Below, in pieces: positions 1-8,999 of a stretch of 64,000 nucleotides of DNA. Below the pieces are notes generated by a model. It did not search any database and was not told the origin of the DNA. It worked only from the letters and a program-made list of their open reading frames with translations. Within the stretch, counting starts at the first letter, position 1. Every line of letters begins with the position of its first letter. Made by a program: the position numbers and the translations under genes. The DNA is from Psychrobacter frigidicola (GTDB lineage: Bacteria > Pseudomonadota > Gammaproteobacteria > Pseudomonadales > Moraxellaceae), in NCBI RefSeq assembly GCF_007997305.1, contig NZ_VORZ01000003.1, forward strand, positions 278,377-342,376, written 5' to 3'.

Positions 1-370
1 TATTGAGCTTACCAAGGCTAATCATGCCGGCTTTGTCAATGTTGGTGACGATAGTAGCATTGTATGGTGACACAAAGTTATGCAGCATTTTGGAGCCACA
101 AGTGGTCAACACGCCTTGGGTACAAAAGATATCTTTATGCGCCATCGGCACACCTAGTAGCGGACGCATATCGCCTTGTGCTCGCATCTCATCTGCCGCC
201 TGTGCTTGTGCGCGTGCAGTCTCAGAGGTATGAGTAATAAAGCTATTAATTTTGCTATCTAAAGCGTCAATACGCTTGATAAAGTGTTCAGTCAAATCTA
301 GACTACTGAATTGTTTGGTTTGCAAACCTGTAATCAGTTGCTGGGTACTTAAATGATGAAGTTCAGACAT
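1..370 (-). CDS. gatA: GatA, Asp/Glu-tRNA amidotransferase subunit A (partial, amino-terminal part)
   Basis: Amidase subunit of the GatCAB complex. It releases ammonia from glutamine to convert misacylated Glu-tRNA(Gln) or Asp-tRNA(Asn) to the amidated form in the cytoplasm. Only residues 1-123 lie in the window; the gene runs off the left edge. The amidase-signature start is visible: GVPMAHKD near residues 73-80, with Lys79 the expected base of the Ser-cisSer-Lys triad, then a Thr/Cys/Gly-rich stretch (TTCGSKML). The start is the ATG at 368-370; no good ribosome binding site precedes it. It lies 164 bases downstream of gatC on the same strand, so the two are probably co-transcribed. Confidence 0.95.
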   Translation of the reverse strand, partial: MSELHHLSTQQLITGLQTKQFSSLDLTEHFIKRIDALDSKINSFITHTSETARAQAQAADEMRAQGDMRPLLGVPMAHKDIFCTQGVLTTCGSKMLHNFVSPYNATIVTNIDKAGMISLGKLN

Positions 371-534
371 AAGGGGTCGTCCGTCAAAATATTAATTGCG
401 TAAAATAAGGAAAAGCCGACAGGGACTTTTCACGCTATAGGGTATCAAACAAGCTATTAAAATCGAGCTGTTGAAATCTAGGGATTGAAGTTGGGCTTAA
501 TAAAAAGTGCCTAGTGAAATCAGCCTATTAAAAG

Positions 535-858
535 CTATTCAATGACTTGCGGCACTAGATATAAGCCTTGTTCAACGGCTGGCGCGACCGATTGATTGCG
601 CGCGCGGTCGATATCGTGCTTGGCAACGTCAGCGCGTAAGTCTTGGCAGACCTCATGAATATTGGCTAATGGGGTCAAATCGGTGGTATCGACACCCGCT
701 AGGGTATGCATTAAGCGTAAAACTTTGCTGATGTCATTGGCATAACTATGGGCCGTATCTTCATCGACGCCTAAGCGCGCTAGGCTAGCAACTTCAAGGA
801 TTTCGTGACGGCTGACGCTACTGTCAGTCGCGGGTGTTGGTTGTGATATATTTGACAT
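535..858 (-). CDS. gatC: GatC, Asp/Glu-tRNA amidotransferase subunit C
   Basis: Small subunit that wraps around GatA and GatB and stabilises the amidotransferase. It is 107 residues, slightly longer than the usual 95-100 because of a polar amino-terminal extension (about 15 residues). The family pattern is clear: EILEVASLARLGVDED near residues 19-34, then a helix ending in a TPLANIHE motif and a VAPAVEQGLYLVPQVIE tail. The ATG is preceded by GGAG with good spacing on the minus strand. It is divergent from mreB, an arrangement also known in Pseudomonas. Confidence 0.95.
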   Translation of the reverse strand: MSNISQPTPATDSSVSRHEILEVASLARLGVDEDTAHSYANDISKVLRLMHTLAGVDTTDLTPLANIHEVCQDLRADVAKHDIDRARNQSVAPAVEQGLYLVPQVIE

Positions 859-1397
859 GGTTTCTCCAGTCCAAGACAGTGTTTATTAGAATTTTTAATT
901 TAAGGCTCAGAGGCCCTTTAAAACAATCTGTGACTTATTATAAAGCATCTTACCCAAGTTTACAGACCATGACGCTCGATTGCGGCACAAACACAAACAA
1001 GTAGAACAATGACGGTTTGTTTATGTACTTACTATCAACTACTTACCTATTAAACGTTTAAATACGTTACAGTAGCGGCGCAGAACTGAGCAAAGTTAAC
1101 GTATGGATGTAGAGTGTTATGGCCTGTCAATAGGAATAACCAGCGGTGCTAGTTGGAATTTTGCTAAAAACAAGACTTTCTGAATAAAGTCTTGTTGCTT
1201 ACTCTTGCAAATACCTATATTTTTCTGAGCCAAATCGGTATAATTTAGCTCATTTTCACTATTAATTTTTAGATTCGACTGGGCATACAGGTATATTATA
1301 GCGACGATGAGTATCCAACGCTGCCCCAATCGACGCTGACGAGCAATAGCTTAAATCTCTCATTCATTTTATTTGCAATACCTTGGATATATTAGTC
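859..1397. promoter_or_regulatory. Divergent intergenic region gatC / mreB with two candidate -10 boxes
   Basis: 539 bases without a credible gene. On the minus strand a TATAAT (937-942) lies about 80 bases before gatC, with only a weak -35. On the plus strand a TATAAT (1239-1244) lies about 155 bases before mreB, also with a weak -35. A 70-codon minus-strand frame (1117-1329) starts with TTG, has no ribosome binding site and overlaps the probable mreB promoter, so I do not call it a gene. Confidence 0.4.
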
Positions 1398-2432
1398 ATG
1401 AACCTGTTTGGATTTTTATCAAATAATATCGCAATCGACCTTGGTACTGCGAATACTTTAATTTTTATCCCTAATAAAGGGGTGGTGCTCGACGAACCTA
1501 CTGTCGTGGCCTTACGCACTACCAATCATGCGTCACGCTCTACAGTTACTGCCGTCGGTGCTGATGCTAAGCAAATGCTTGGTCGTACTCCTGCCGATAT
1601 CACCGCTATCCGGCCGCTAAAAGATGGCGTAATTTCTGACTTTGATGTGACGCAACAGATGCTCAAGCATTTCATTAGCAAAGTTAAGGCCAAACGTTTT
1701 ATGGCACAGCCAAAAGTAGTGGTTTGTGTGCCTTATAAATCAACGATGATTGAGCGCAAAGCCATTCGTGCTGCGGTAATGTCGGCCGGAGCCAGCAGAG
1801 TATTATTAATAGAGGAGCCAATGGCAGCCGCTATAGGGGCAGGGTTACCCGTTCATGAAGCCAGTGGTTCAATGATTGTGGACATTGGCGGTGGCACTAC
1901 TGAGATTGCCGTTATTGCGTTATCAGGCTGTGTTTATGCCGAGTCTATTCGTATCGGCGGCGATATTTTTGATGATGCTATCATTACCTATGTACGCCGT
2001 ACTTATGGCTGCGTCATTGGCGAAACTACCGCTGAACGGATTAAGCAAGAAGTAGGCTCTGCCCTCGATAATCAAGATCGTCCGTTAGAAGTAGAAGTTC
2101 GAGGTCGTAGCATGGCAGAAGGTATGCCCACGACCTTTACCGTCAACTCAACAGACATCCAAAAAGCATTGCGCGAGCCGTTAAATGGTATTATTAATTC
2201 TATAAAATCAGCGCTAGAGCAGACACCGCCTGAATTATCATCTGATATCGCCGAGCGCGGTATAGTACTGACGGGCGGTGGCGCTTTGCTACGTGATTTA
2301 GATAAGTTCATCTCCAAAGAGACTGGTTTACCTGTCAGTGTGGCTGAAGATCCGCTGACTTGTGTGAGCCGCGGTGCGGGTAAGGCACTGGAGTTTATTA
2401 ATAATAGAAATCTTAATATGATTTTTGTATAG
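1398..2432 (+). CDS. mreB: MreB, rod-shape actin homologue
   Basis: Bacterial actin that polymerises under the inner membrane and directs lateral wall synthesis with MreC, MreD, RodA and PBP2. It is 344 residues, the normal length. Actin-fold nucleotide motifs are seen: phosphate-1 loop ([12 protein letters not shown] near residues 12-23), phosphate-2 ([13 protein letters not shown] near 160-172) and the adenosine motif ([11 protein letters not shown] near 290-300). The hydrophobic MNLFGFLS start fits the membrane-binding amino-terminal helix. I chose the ATG at 1398; a TTG five codons upstream gives no better ribosome binding site. First gene of mreBCD-maf-rng. Confidence 0.97.
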   Translation: MNLFGFLSNNIAIDLGTANTLIFIPNKGVVLDEPTVVALRTTNHASRSTVTAVGADAKQMLGRTPADITAIRPLKDGVISDFDVTQQMLKHFISKVKAKRFMAQPKVVVCVPYKSTMIERKAIRAAVMSAGASRVLLIEEPMAAAIGAGLPVHEASGSMIVDIGGGTTEIAVIALSGCVYAESIRIGGDIFDDAIITYVRRTYGCVIGETTAERIKQEVGSALDNQDRPLEVEVRGRSMAEGMPTTFTVNSTDIQKALREPLNGIINSIKSALEQTPPELSSDIAERGIVLTGGGALLRDLDKFISKETGLPVSVAEDPLTCVSRGAGKALEFINNRNLNMIFV

Positions 2433-2624
2433 ACACTATTTTAAATAGTAAGTGTTTTTTAGGGTAGAGGCTAAGGCAGGTGAAAAACACTGCCTTTTGT
2501 AGCTTTGATAACTGGCAATAGTTATCTTTGATGACGAATAAATAACGACTACCAATCACGCTATAATAGTCAACGTCCGACATTCTAAACCCCAGCTTTG
2601 GGTACCGCTCACATTAGACGCCTT

Positions 2625-3473
2625 ATGACTCCAAGTATGTTTGCCCGCCAGCCTTTGTCACTTCGAACGACTATTATTGTGTTAATAATGGCGCTGATAC
2701 TAATGTGGATGGATAGCAAAAATCCAGAATGGTTTACTCCTTTACGTAATACCAGTCAAGCAGCGATGCAGCCTATTTATGAATTCTCGTTGTTACCCAG
2801 TTACGTTGAGCACTGGGCAAGTGGGCGTTTGCAGTCAAAAGAGGCGCTACGCCGCGAAAATGTGCAGCTTAAATCGCAACTGATTCACGCGCAGGCCAAG
2901 CTACAGCAACAAGATCATGTCTTGGCACAAAATGCGCGCCTGCAAGGTATACTCTCGACCACGACGTCCGAACAGTTCGACTTAAACTTAGCCCAAGTTA
3001 TCGGTACAGATACCAACCCAGTTAAACAAATCGTAGTGCTAAATAAAGGGGTGAAAGATGGTGTTGAAGTCGGGCAGACAGTCATTGATGAAGCCGGTAT
3101 TTTGGGTCAAATTATTACTGTTTATCCTAACACCAGTCGCTTGATGTTAATTACTGATGAGCAACAATCAGTATCAGTGAAGGTTAAACGTACGGGTCAG
3201 CGAGCGATTGTTACTGGTAAAGGGTTACCAACCTCGCTAAACCTTAACTATGTGTTCAAAAGCTCGGATATGCGGGTAGGTGATGAGCTTATCTCCTCCG
3301 GTCTTGGTGGCCGAATTCCAGCAGGCTACCATGTCGGGCGAGTGGCCCGTATCAAAGACACCCAAGCGGACAACTTTAGAGATATTGACGTAACGCCCGC
3401 TGCTAACTTCATTGATAATGCCTACGTATTAATTTTACAAGATAAAATGGTAGACGCTGACCCTGAACAATGA
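2625..3473 (+). CDS. mreC: MreC, rod-shape-determining protein
   Basis: Periplasmic scaffold of the elongasome, anchored by one amino-terminal membrane helix (about residues 15-33, LRTTIIVLIMALILMWM). A coiled-coil stretch rich in Gln, Lys and Leu follows (about 70-115), then the paired beta-barrel domains with IDEAGILGQIITVYPNTSRLMLITD and SSGLGGRIPAGYHVG. 282 residues from the ATG at 2625; an ATG 12 bases later is possible and neither has a strong ribosome binding site. It follows mreB after an unusually long gap of 192 bases that contains a TATAAT near 2562. Confidence 0.95.
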   Translation: MTPSMFARQPLSLRTTIIVLIMALILMWMDSKNPEWFTPLRNTSQAAMQPIYEFSLLPSYVEHWASGRLQSKEALRRENVQLKSQLIHAQAKLQQQDHVLAQNARLQGILSTTTSEQFDLNLAQVIGTDTNPVKQIVVLNKGVKDGVEVGQTVIDEAGILGQIITVYPNTSRLMLITDEQQSVSVKVKRTGQRAIVTGKGLPTSLNLNYVFKSSDMRVGDELISSGLGGRIPAGYHVGRVARIKDTQADNFRDIDVTPAANFIDNAYVLILQDKMVDADPEQ

Positions 3474-3624
3474 TTATTTATAGCTGTTAGGTAAGATACT
3501 ATTATTATAGAGCCGACCATTAGGTCTTATTAGGATAGGCTTTATCAGGACAGTGTTTTCTATTCAGTATTAATAAATAACCATTATCGTAGTCGCCGCA
3601 CAATCATCGTTAAGGCAAGCATTT

Positions 3625-4122
3625 ATGGTGCATCCCCATTCTGAGTATTCCACTGGCATGTTACTGAGCGTCATTATTCTAAGCTTTGTCGTCGCCTCAT
3701 CGCTCAATGTTTACCCTCTTAGCACTAACGTTGCCAGCTTACGACCATTGTTGATGATCATGGTGCTAATTTTTTGGGTATTGTTCCAGCCGCGCTATGT
3801 TGGTGTTTTTACAGCGTTTACTATTGGTCTGATTGCAGATCTTATGATAGATACCCGCATGGGTCAGCAAGCCTTTGCTGCTGTGATGGCGACAGTTGCG
3901 ATTAAAATGATGGGTCTGCATACTAAGCCGTTAAATGCTATTACGTCATGGTTCGTTGCGACGTTAGGATTATTGGTTTTTCAGCTCAGTCTATGGCTAT
4001 TACAGCTGATCACTCAAAATATATTTTCCGCACAATCAGGCTTACCCTTACTAATAAGCATCGTCAGCTGGCCACTAGTATTATTGGTTTTACATAGATT
4101 CACCCTATCAGACACCCGTTAG
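3625..4122 (+). CDS. mreD: MreD, rod-shape-determining membrane protein
   Basis: Polytopic inner-membrane partner of MreC in the elongasome. 165 residues with about five hydrophobic helices. The FQPRYVGVFTAFTIGLIADLMIDTRMGQQAF block (residues about 54-84) is the characteristic MreD centre, with Asp and Gly residues inside the membrane. A weak AAGG lies about 11 bases before the ATG. The gap from mreC is 151 bases and that to maf only 15, so mreD and maf almost certainly share a message. Confidence 0.93.
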   Translation: MVHPHSEYSTGMLLSVIILSFVVASSLNVYPLSTNVASLRPLLMIMVLIFWVLFQPRYVGVFTAFTIGLIADLMIDTRMGQQAFAAVMATVAIKMMGLHTKPLNAITSWFVATLGLLVFQLSLWLLQLITQNIFSAQSGLPLLISIVSWPLVLLVLHRFTLSDTR

Positions 4123-4137
4123 CATAAGAGTATAGTA

Positions 4138-4863
4138 ATGGATATTATATTAGCTTCTGGTTCGCCGCGTCGCCATGAACTACTTGCTGCTGCACAATTA
4201 GAATTTAGTATCATGAGCGTTGATATCGACGAAACGCCGCACGATGATGAAAGCCCAAAAGATTACATTCAACGTATGGTGACTACTAAAGCTACCGCTG
4301 CTGTCGCTAAATTAAATGCTGATCATCAAAACAATCAGTCTCAGCTATCCACATTTTCTCTAGCATTGAACATCCCTTTTATAATTTTGACCGCCGACAC
4401 TATCGGTGTGCTGCCAGACGGTAAGACAGTTTTAGTCAAGCCCACAGATTGCAATCATGCTTATAGTATGTGGCAGCGAATGTCTGATAAGACGCATCAA
4501 GTGTGGACTGCAGTGCAAGCCACGCAAGTAATACTAACTGCAATAGACAAAACTAATTCTAACGACAGCATAAGCAGTGTAGATACTATTGAATTACAGG
4601 TAATTTGGCAGCAGCAAATTATTGAACGTACCGACGTCAGCTTTGTACCTTTAACACCGGATATGATGGCGAATTACTGGAACAGTGGTGAGCCTGCTGA
4701 TAAAGCGGGTGGTTATGGTATCCAAGGTTTAGCAGCGGCATGGGTGACACGAATTAATGGCAGTTATACCAATGTTGTTGGCCTTCCATTAGCGCAAACG
4801 CTTGCCTTAATTAACGATGCCAGTAACGGCTACAACAATAATAAGATTAAGCTAATAAGCTAA
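4138..4863 (+). CDS. maf: Maf family nucleotide pyrophosphatase
   Basis: House-cleaning pyrophosphatase that hydrolyses (d)NTPs such as dTTP/UTP or m7GTP to the monophosphate. Family motifs are in order: SGSPRRHELL (residues 7-16), TADT with Asp87, KPTD (101-104), and GGYGIQGLAA followed by GSYTNVVGLPL near the carboxyl end. The protein is 241 residues against roughly 190-200 for the family. The excess is in two polar, Asn/Gln/Ser-rich insertions at about residues 61-79 and 134-162. All catalytic blocks remain. It sits between mreD and rng, its conserved neighbourhood. Confidence 0.93.
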   Translation: MDIILASGSPRRHELLAAAQLEFSIMSVDIDETPHDDESPKDYIQRMVTTKATAAVAKLNADHQNNQSQLSTFSLALNIPFIILTADTIGVLPDGKTVLVKPTDCNHAYSMWQRMSDKTHQVWTAVQATQVILTAIDKTNSNDSISSVDTIELQVIWQQQIIERTDVSFVPLTPDMMANYWNSGEPADKAGGYGIQGLAAAWVTRINGSYTNVVGLPLAQTLALINDASNGYNNNKIKLIS

Positions 4864-4989
4864 GACACATAATGACACGGCAGGATAGTGGGCATAGTTA
4901 TAGCGTGTTTGCTACACTAACCTACAATTAAGTTATTCACGCTATTAGTAACTATTCATTAGAACAATGATAATAAGAGAAGAGGCACT

Positions 4990-6579
4990 ATGTCTGAAGA
5001 GCTGCTGATTAATGTCAGTCCGATGGAATCCCGTGTGGCAGTCTTAGATAATGGTGTACTAGGCGAGATTTATATTGAGCGCCACCATAAACTGGGCTTA
5101 GTGGGTAATATATATTTGGGCACGGTGGTACGCGTTCTGCCTGGGATGCAAGCAGCCTTTGTTGATATTGGCCAGTCACGAACCGCGTTCTTGCATGTGA
5201 ATGATATGCAGCGTGAATCGCGTCCATTGGTTAGTAAAAGTAATAAAGTGGTAGATATTACCGATGACAAGCCTATTGCCGTACCTGAAGTTGACTTGGC
5301 CATATCACCCCCAGTCGTCAGCGCTCAAAGTGCCAATGTCGTAGTTACTGCCAGTAAAAGCCTCATTCAACATCGACTGCATGAAAGCCAGCGTATCTTA
5401 GTGCAAGTTACTAAGGATCAACTGGGTAGTAAAGGCGCACGTCTGACGACCAATATCTCTCTACCATCCCGCTATTTAGTCTATTTGCCATCCAGCGATC
5501 ACATTGGTATTTCTCAACGCATTGACGGTGACGAGGAGCGCACACGGCTTAAGACTGAACTGAATAGTTTGATGCAAACCGTCAACCTGCAAGGTGGTCT
5601 CATTGCCCGTACCGCTGCTGAGCGTATGCCAGTAGATAAGCTTGAAGAAGATATCTACTACCTGGTACAACTTTGGCGTACCATTTGTGCTAGACGACAA
5701 GAGATCAATCATCATAAAAGCTCAGAGCTCATCTATCAAGAGCTGTCTCTACCGCTGCGTTCCATTCGTGACTTGGTTCATGGGGATACCGAAAAGGTCA
5801 TCGTTGATAACGAGCAAATTTACGCACAAGTCCGAGAGTTTGCCAAAGAGTTCGTGCCTTTTATTTATGATAGCATCGTTCACTATACCGCTGAACCTGC
5901 GTTATTTGATGTACACCGGGTCGAAGAGGACTTACGTGACGCACTCAAACGTCGGGTTGATCTAAAATCTGGTGGTTACCTGATTATTGATCAAACTGAG
6001 GCCATGACTACAATCGATGTCAATACCGGTTCGTTCGTTGGCGGTCGTTCGTTAGAAGATACGGTATATAAGACCAATTTAGAAGCTACCCATGCTATCG
6101 CACGGCAACTGCGCTTGCGGAACTTGGGCGGTATTATCATTCTAGATTTTATTGATATGCTAGAGCAACCGCACAAAGATGATGTACTTGAAAGCCTACA
6201 ATCGCAATTAACAAAAGATTATGCTAAATCTAACATCACCCAAGTCAGTGAACTTGGCTTAGTTGAGATGACACGTAAGCGCACACGCGAATCGTTAGGC
6301 CAGCAGCTGTGTGAGCCATGTTCGACTTGTCAGGGACGCGGCTTTGTCAAAACTGCTGAAACCGTCTGTTTCGAGATATTCCGTGAGATTATGCGCTGTG
6401 CTCGTACCTATAACTCACCGAAAAAGTTTACTGTGGTCGCTCATGCCGCTGTCATTGATTTGTTATTGACCTCAGAAGCAGACACGGTAGCCGATTTGGA
6501 ATATCTATTGGGACGAGTTGTTACTTTTGAAGTTGAAAGCCTTTATACCCAAGAGCAATATGATATTGTCTTAGATTGA
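4990..6579 (+). CDS. rng: RNase G (CafA), endoribonuclease
   Basis: Single-strand endoribonuclease that matures the 5' end of 16S rRNA and degrades some mRNAs. Order: S1 RNA-binding domain (about 36-150), 5'-sensor and RNase H-like region, the DNase I-like catalytic core with GGYLIIDQTEAMTTIDVNTG, the ARQLRLRNLGGIIILDFIDM block, and the zinc-link CxxC (Cys441, Cys444) and small carboxyl-terminal domain. It lacks the long RNase E scaffold tail. At 529 residues it is about 40 longer than E. coli RNase G; the extra lies in the S1 domain, residues about 78-118, and is hydrophilic with many Val, Ser and Pro. AGAGG precedes the ATG. Confidence 0.96.
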   Translation: MSEELLINVSPMESRVAVLDNGVLGEIYIERHHKLGLVGNIYLGTVVRVLPGMQAAFVDIGQSRTAFLHVNDMQRESRPLVSKSNKVVDITDDKPIAVPEVDLAISPPVVSAQSANVVVTASKSLIQHRLHESQRILVQVTKDQLGSKGARLTTNISLPSRYLVYLPSSDHIGISQRIDGDEERTRLKTELNSLMQTVNLQGGLIARTAAERMPVDKLEEDIYYLVQLWRTICARRQEINHHKSSELIYQELSLPLRSIRDLVHGDTEKVIVDNEQIYAQVREFAKEFVPFIYDSIVHYTAEPALFDVHRVEEDLRDALKRRVDLKSGGYLIIDQTEAMTTIDVNTGSFVGGRSLEDTVYKTNLEATHAIARQLRLRNLGGIIILDFIDMLEQPHKDDVLESLQSQLTKDYAKSNITQVSELGLVEMTRKRTRESLGQQLCEPCSTCQGRGFVKTAETVCFEIFREIMRCARTYNSPKKFTVVAHAAVIDLLLTSEADTVADLEYLLGRVVTFEVESLYTQEQYDIVLD

Positions 6580-6716
6580 TTATTGCTAAAAATTATAGAT
6601 ATAAATGAGAACCTAATATAAAGAAATTAGTAAAATAATGACATCTATATACTTAAAAAACCTATGATGAACAGTGTAAAATAACGTAGAGTCCTTGAAT
6701 ACAACCCATATTGCAC

Positions 6717-6744
6717 TTGCAATCATCAAAATGTTCTGTATAAT
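6717..6744 (+). promoter_or_regulatory. Promoter of the S10 ribosomal protein operon
   Basis: TTGCAA (6717-6722), 16-base spacer and perfect TATAAT (6739-6744). It lies in the 445-base region between rng and rpsJ and is the best sigma70-type match there. Transcription would begin near 6751 and leave an untranslated leader of about 270 bases. Confidence 0.75.
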
Positions 6745-6750
6745 CTACAC

Positions 6751-7024
6751 TACTGAATTATAAGCGCACGGCCGAACAGCCAGCGCTATGACAGCTAGGG
6801 CATCGTTTCTAGCACTATTTCATTATGCTTTTGCTGACATCCATATAATTAGGAGAGTTGGCGGGGCTTTAAATTATTTTGCTTTTGGCACGCTGCTGGT
6901 TCTACTAAGAACAGATTCTGATAAAGAATAGGAAGCCGCTTGAAGTAAGTCTTTAACCAAACAGCTTTTAGTCATCCACTTGCAACGCAAGAATGATTGA
7001 AGCACATATTAGGAGCTTGCTGGC
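6751..7024 (+). promoter_or_regulatory. Long untranslated leader of the S10 operon
   Basis: About 274 bases between the predicted start point and the rpsJ ATG, with no open frame of note. Small hairpins are visible, for example GTTCT/AGAAC around 6899-6912 and CTTGC/GCAAG at 6979-6991, then AGGAG (7010-7014) as ribosome binding site. In E. coli the S10 leader is where L4 represses the operon. The length here fits that kind of control, but I cannot match the E. coli hairpins by eye. Confidence 0.45.
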
Positions 7025-7336
7025 ATGGCTAACCAGAGAATCCGTATCCGACTCAAATCTTTTGATCATAGATTAATCGACCAGTCGGCTCAAGAGATTG
7101 TTGATACTGCAAAGCGCACTGGTGCGCAAGTTTGTGGTCCTGTACCGTTGCCGACTCGCATTGAGCGCTTCAACGTTTTAACCTCACCACACGTCAACAA
7201 AGATGCTCGTGATCAGTACGAAATCCGTACCCACAAGCGTATGGTTGATATTGTTCAGCCTACTGACAAAACTGTGGACGCGTTAATGAAGTTAGATTTA
7301 GCGGCGGGCGTTGACGTTCAAATTGCTTTGGGTTAA
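7025..7336 (+). CDS. rpsJ: Ribosomal protein S10 (NusE)
   Basis: 30S head protein that also acts with NusB in transcription antitermination. 103 residues, exactly the usual length. It opens [20 protein letters not shown] and carries the conserved [35 protein letters not shown] region. First gene of the S10 group, 49 bases before rplC, with AGGAG about ten bases upstream of the ATG. Confidence 0.98.
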   Translation: MANQRIRIRLKSFDHRLIDQSAQEIVDTAKRTGAQVCGPVPLPTRIERFNVLTSPHVNKDARDQYEIRTHKRMVDIVQPTDKTVDALMKLDLAAGVDVQIALG

Positions 7337-7385
7337 TGCACATTAAATATCCAAACCATTAATAGAAGATATAAAGAGGTTTAAA

Positions 7386-8024
7386 ATGGCGATTGGTTTA
7401 GTCGGTAAAAAATGCGGCATGACCCGTGTCTTCACTGAAGCAGGCGCATCTATCCCTGTAACAGTCGTTGAGATTAGTGCGAACCGCATTACTCAAGTAA
7501 AAAATACTGATGTAGATGGCTATCAAGCCATCCAAGTCACCACAGGTACCCGTCGTGACAGCCGCGTAACAGCCGCACAAAAAGGTCACTTCGCAAAAGC
7601 TGGTGTTGCAGCTGGTCGTGGTGTTTGGGAATTTCGTGCCAATGAAAGCGATCTTGAAGGCCGCGAAATTGGTGGTGAGATCCTAGCTGACCTATTTGTA
7701 GAAGGTCAGATGGTTGATGTCACAGGAAATAGTAAAGGTAAAGGCTTTCAGGGCGGCGTAAAGCGTCACAACTTTAGCATGCAAGATGCCACTCATGGTA
7801 ACTCAGTGTCTCACCGTGCCATTGGTTCTACTGGTCAAAACCAGTCGCCAGGTAAAGTGTTTAAAGGCAAAAAGATGCCAGGTCAGATGGGTAATAAGCG
7901 TGTCACCGTTCAAGGCCTAGAAGTGGTCTCGGTTGACGTCGAAAATGGATTACTTGTCATCAAGGGTGCTATCCCAGGTGCCACCGGTGGCGATGTCATC
8001 GTACGTCCGTCAGTCAAAGCCTAA
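7386..8024 (+). CDS. rplC: Ribosomal protein L3
   Basis: Early-assembling 50S protein whose long loop reaches toward the peptidyl transferase centre. 212 residues. It starts [16 protein letters not shown]. The conserved loop [12 protein letters not shown] is followed by the [34 protein letters not shown] region. A Gln near residue 151 (GQNQSP) corresponds to the site methylated by PrmB in other gammaproteobacteria. AGAGG lies before the ATG; rplD follows after 14 bases. Confidence 0.98.
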   Translation: MAIGLVGKKCGMTRVFTEAGASIPVTVVEISANRITQVKNTDVDGYQAIQVTTGTRRDSRVTAAQKGHFAKAGVAAGRGVWEFRANESDLEGREIGGEILADLFVEGQMVDVTGNSKGKGFQGGVKRHNFSMQDATHGNSVSHRAIGSTGQNQSPGKVFKGKKMPGQMGNKRVTVQGLEVVSVDVENGLLVIKGAIPGATGGDVIVRPSVKA

Positions 8025-8038
8025 GCAAGGGGATTAAC

Positions 8039-8641
8039 GTGGATTTAAAAACAGTTACAGGGGCAGCGGTTGAGCTTTCTGATACGGCTTTCGGTCGTGA
8101 ATTCAACGAAGCATTAGTGCATCAAGTTGTTACCGCATATCTTGCTGGTGCTCGCCAAGGTACTCGTGCTCAAAAGACTCGTGCTGAAGTTTCTGGCGGT
8201 GGCATCAAGCCATGGCGCCAAAAAGGTACTGGTCGCGCTCGTGCAGGTTCTATTCGTAGCCCAATCTGGCGTGGAGGCGGACGTGCGTTCGCTGCTAAAC
8301 CACAAGATTGGTCGCAGAAAGTTAACCGCAAAATGTATCGCGGTGCTATGCAGTGCATTCTAGCCGAGTTAATACGTCAAGATCGTCTGATTCTAGTTGA
8401 AGACATTACTATGTCGGCACCTAAGACCAAAGACTTAATCGCTAAATTAAGTGAATTGAATGCACCACGTGCATTAATCATCACTAAAGAAGTCGATGAA
8501 AACTTGTACTTAGCCGCCCGCAATATTCCACACGTCAATGTACTAGGTACAAGTGAAGTGGATCCAGTGAGCTTGATTGCTTTTGATAAAGTAATCATGT
8601 CAGTTGAAGCTGCGAAACAATTTGAGGAAGCACTAGCATGA
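8039..8641 (+). CDS. rplD: Ribosomal protein L4
   Basis: 50S protein lining the exit tunnel; in E. coli it also represses its own operon by binding the S10 leader. 200 residues. The tunnel loop is well kept: [28 protein letters not shown] near residues 58-85. The start is a GTG at 8039 with AAGGGG nine bases upstream, one of the few non-ATG starts in the cluster. It overlaps rplW by four bases (ATGA), which suggests translational coupling. Confidence 0.98.
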   Translation: MDLKTVTGAAVELSDTAFGREFNEALVHQVVTAYLAGARQGTRAQKTRAEVSGGGIKPWRQKGTGRARAGSIRSPIWRGGGRAFAAKPQDWSQKVNRKMYRGAMQCILAELIRQDRLILVEDITMSAPKTKDLIAKLSELNAPRALIITKEVDENLYLAARNIPHVNVLGTSEVDPVSLIAFDKVIMSVEAAKQFEEALA

Positions 8642-8988
8642 ACAACGCAAGACTTTATCAGGTCTTAAGAGGACCTGTCTTCTCAGAAAAATCTCAGATG
8701 CTCGGTGACTCACTTGGCGTGCAAGTATTCAAAATTGATACTAACGCTACTAAGCTTGAAGTTAAAAAAGCAGTTGAGTTAATGTTTGAAGGTGTTGAAG
8801 TTTTAAAAGTAAACACTTTGAATGTTAAAGGTAAGACAAAGCGTTTTGGTAAAAACATCGGCCGTCGTAATGATTATAAAAAAGCCTATGTCACCTTAAA
8901 AGCTGGTCACGATGTACAAATGGCTGATGCTGGTGAGGATGTAGCGAATACTACTACCTCTACTAGTGAAACAGCGAACAACGAATAA
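8638..8988 (+). CDS. rplW: Ribosomal protein L23 with an added acidic tail
   Basis: 50S protein at the tunnel exit and docking site for trigger factor and SRP. The core is normal: [10 protein letters not shown], then [50 protein letters not shown]. It is 116 residues against about 100 in E. coli. The extra residues form a carboxyl-terminal tail rich in Thr, Ser, Glu and Asn (about residues 98-116) that would sit on the ribosome surface. The start codon overlaps the rplD stop. Confidence 0.97.
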   Translation: MNNARLYQVLRGPVFSEKSQMLGDSLGVQVFKIDTNATKLEVKKAVELMFEGVEVLKVNTLNVKGKTKRFGKNIGRRNDYKKAYVTLKAGHDVQMADAGEDVANTTTSTSETANNE

Positions 8989-8999
8989 GGATTACACTC

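Noticed and set aside
1117..1329. 70-codon frame on the minus strand between gatC and mreB
   Set aside because: TTG start, no ribosome binding site, overlaps the probable mreB promoter, and the product resembles no protein I know.
8114..8363. Overlapping frames inside rplD and other ribosomal genes
   Set aside because: Frames shadowing strongly conserved genes on either strand; products are low-complexity and unlike any protein.
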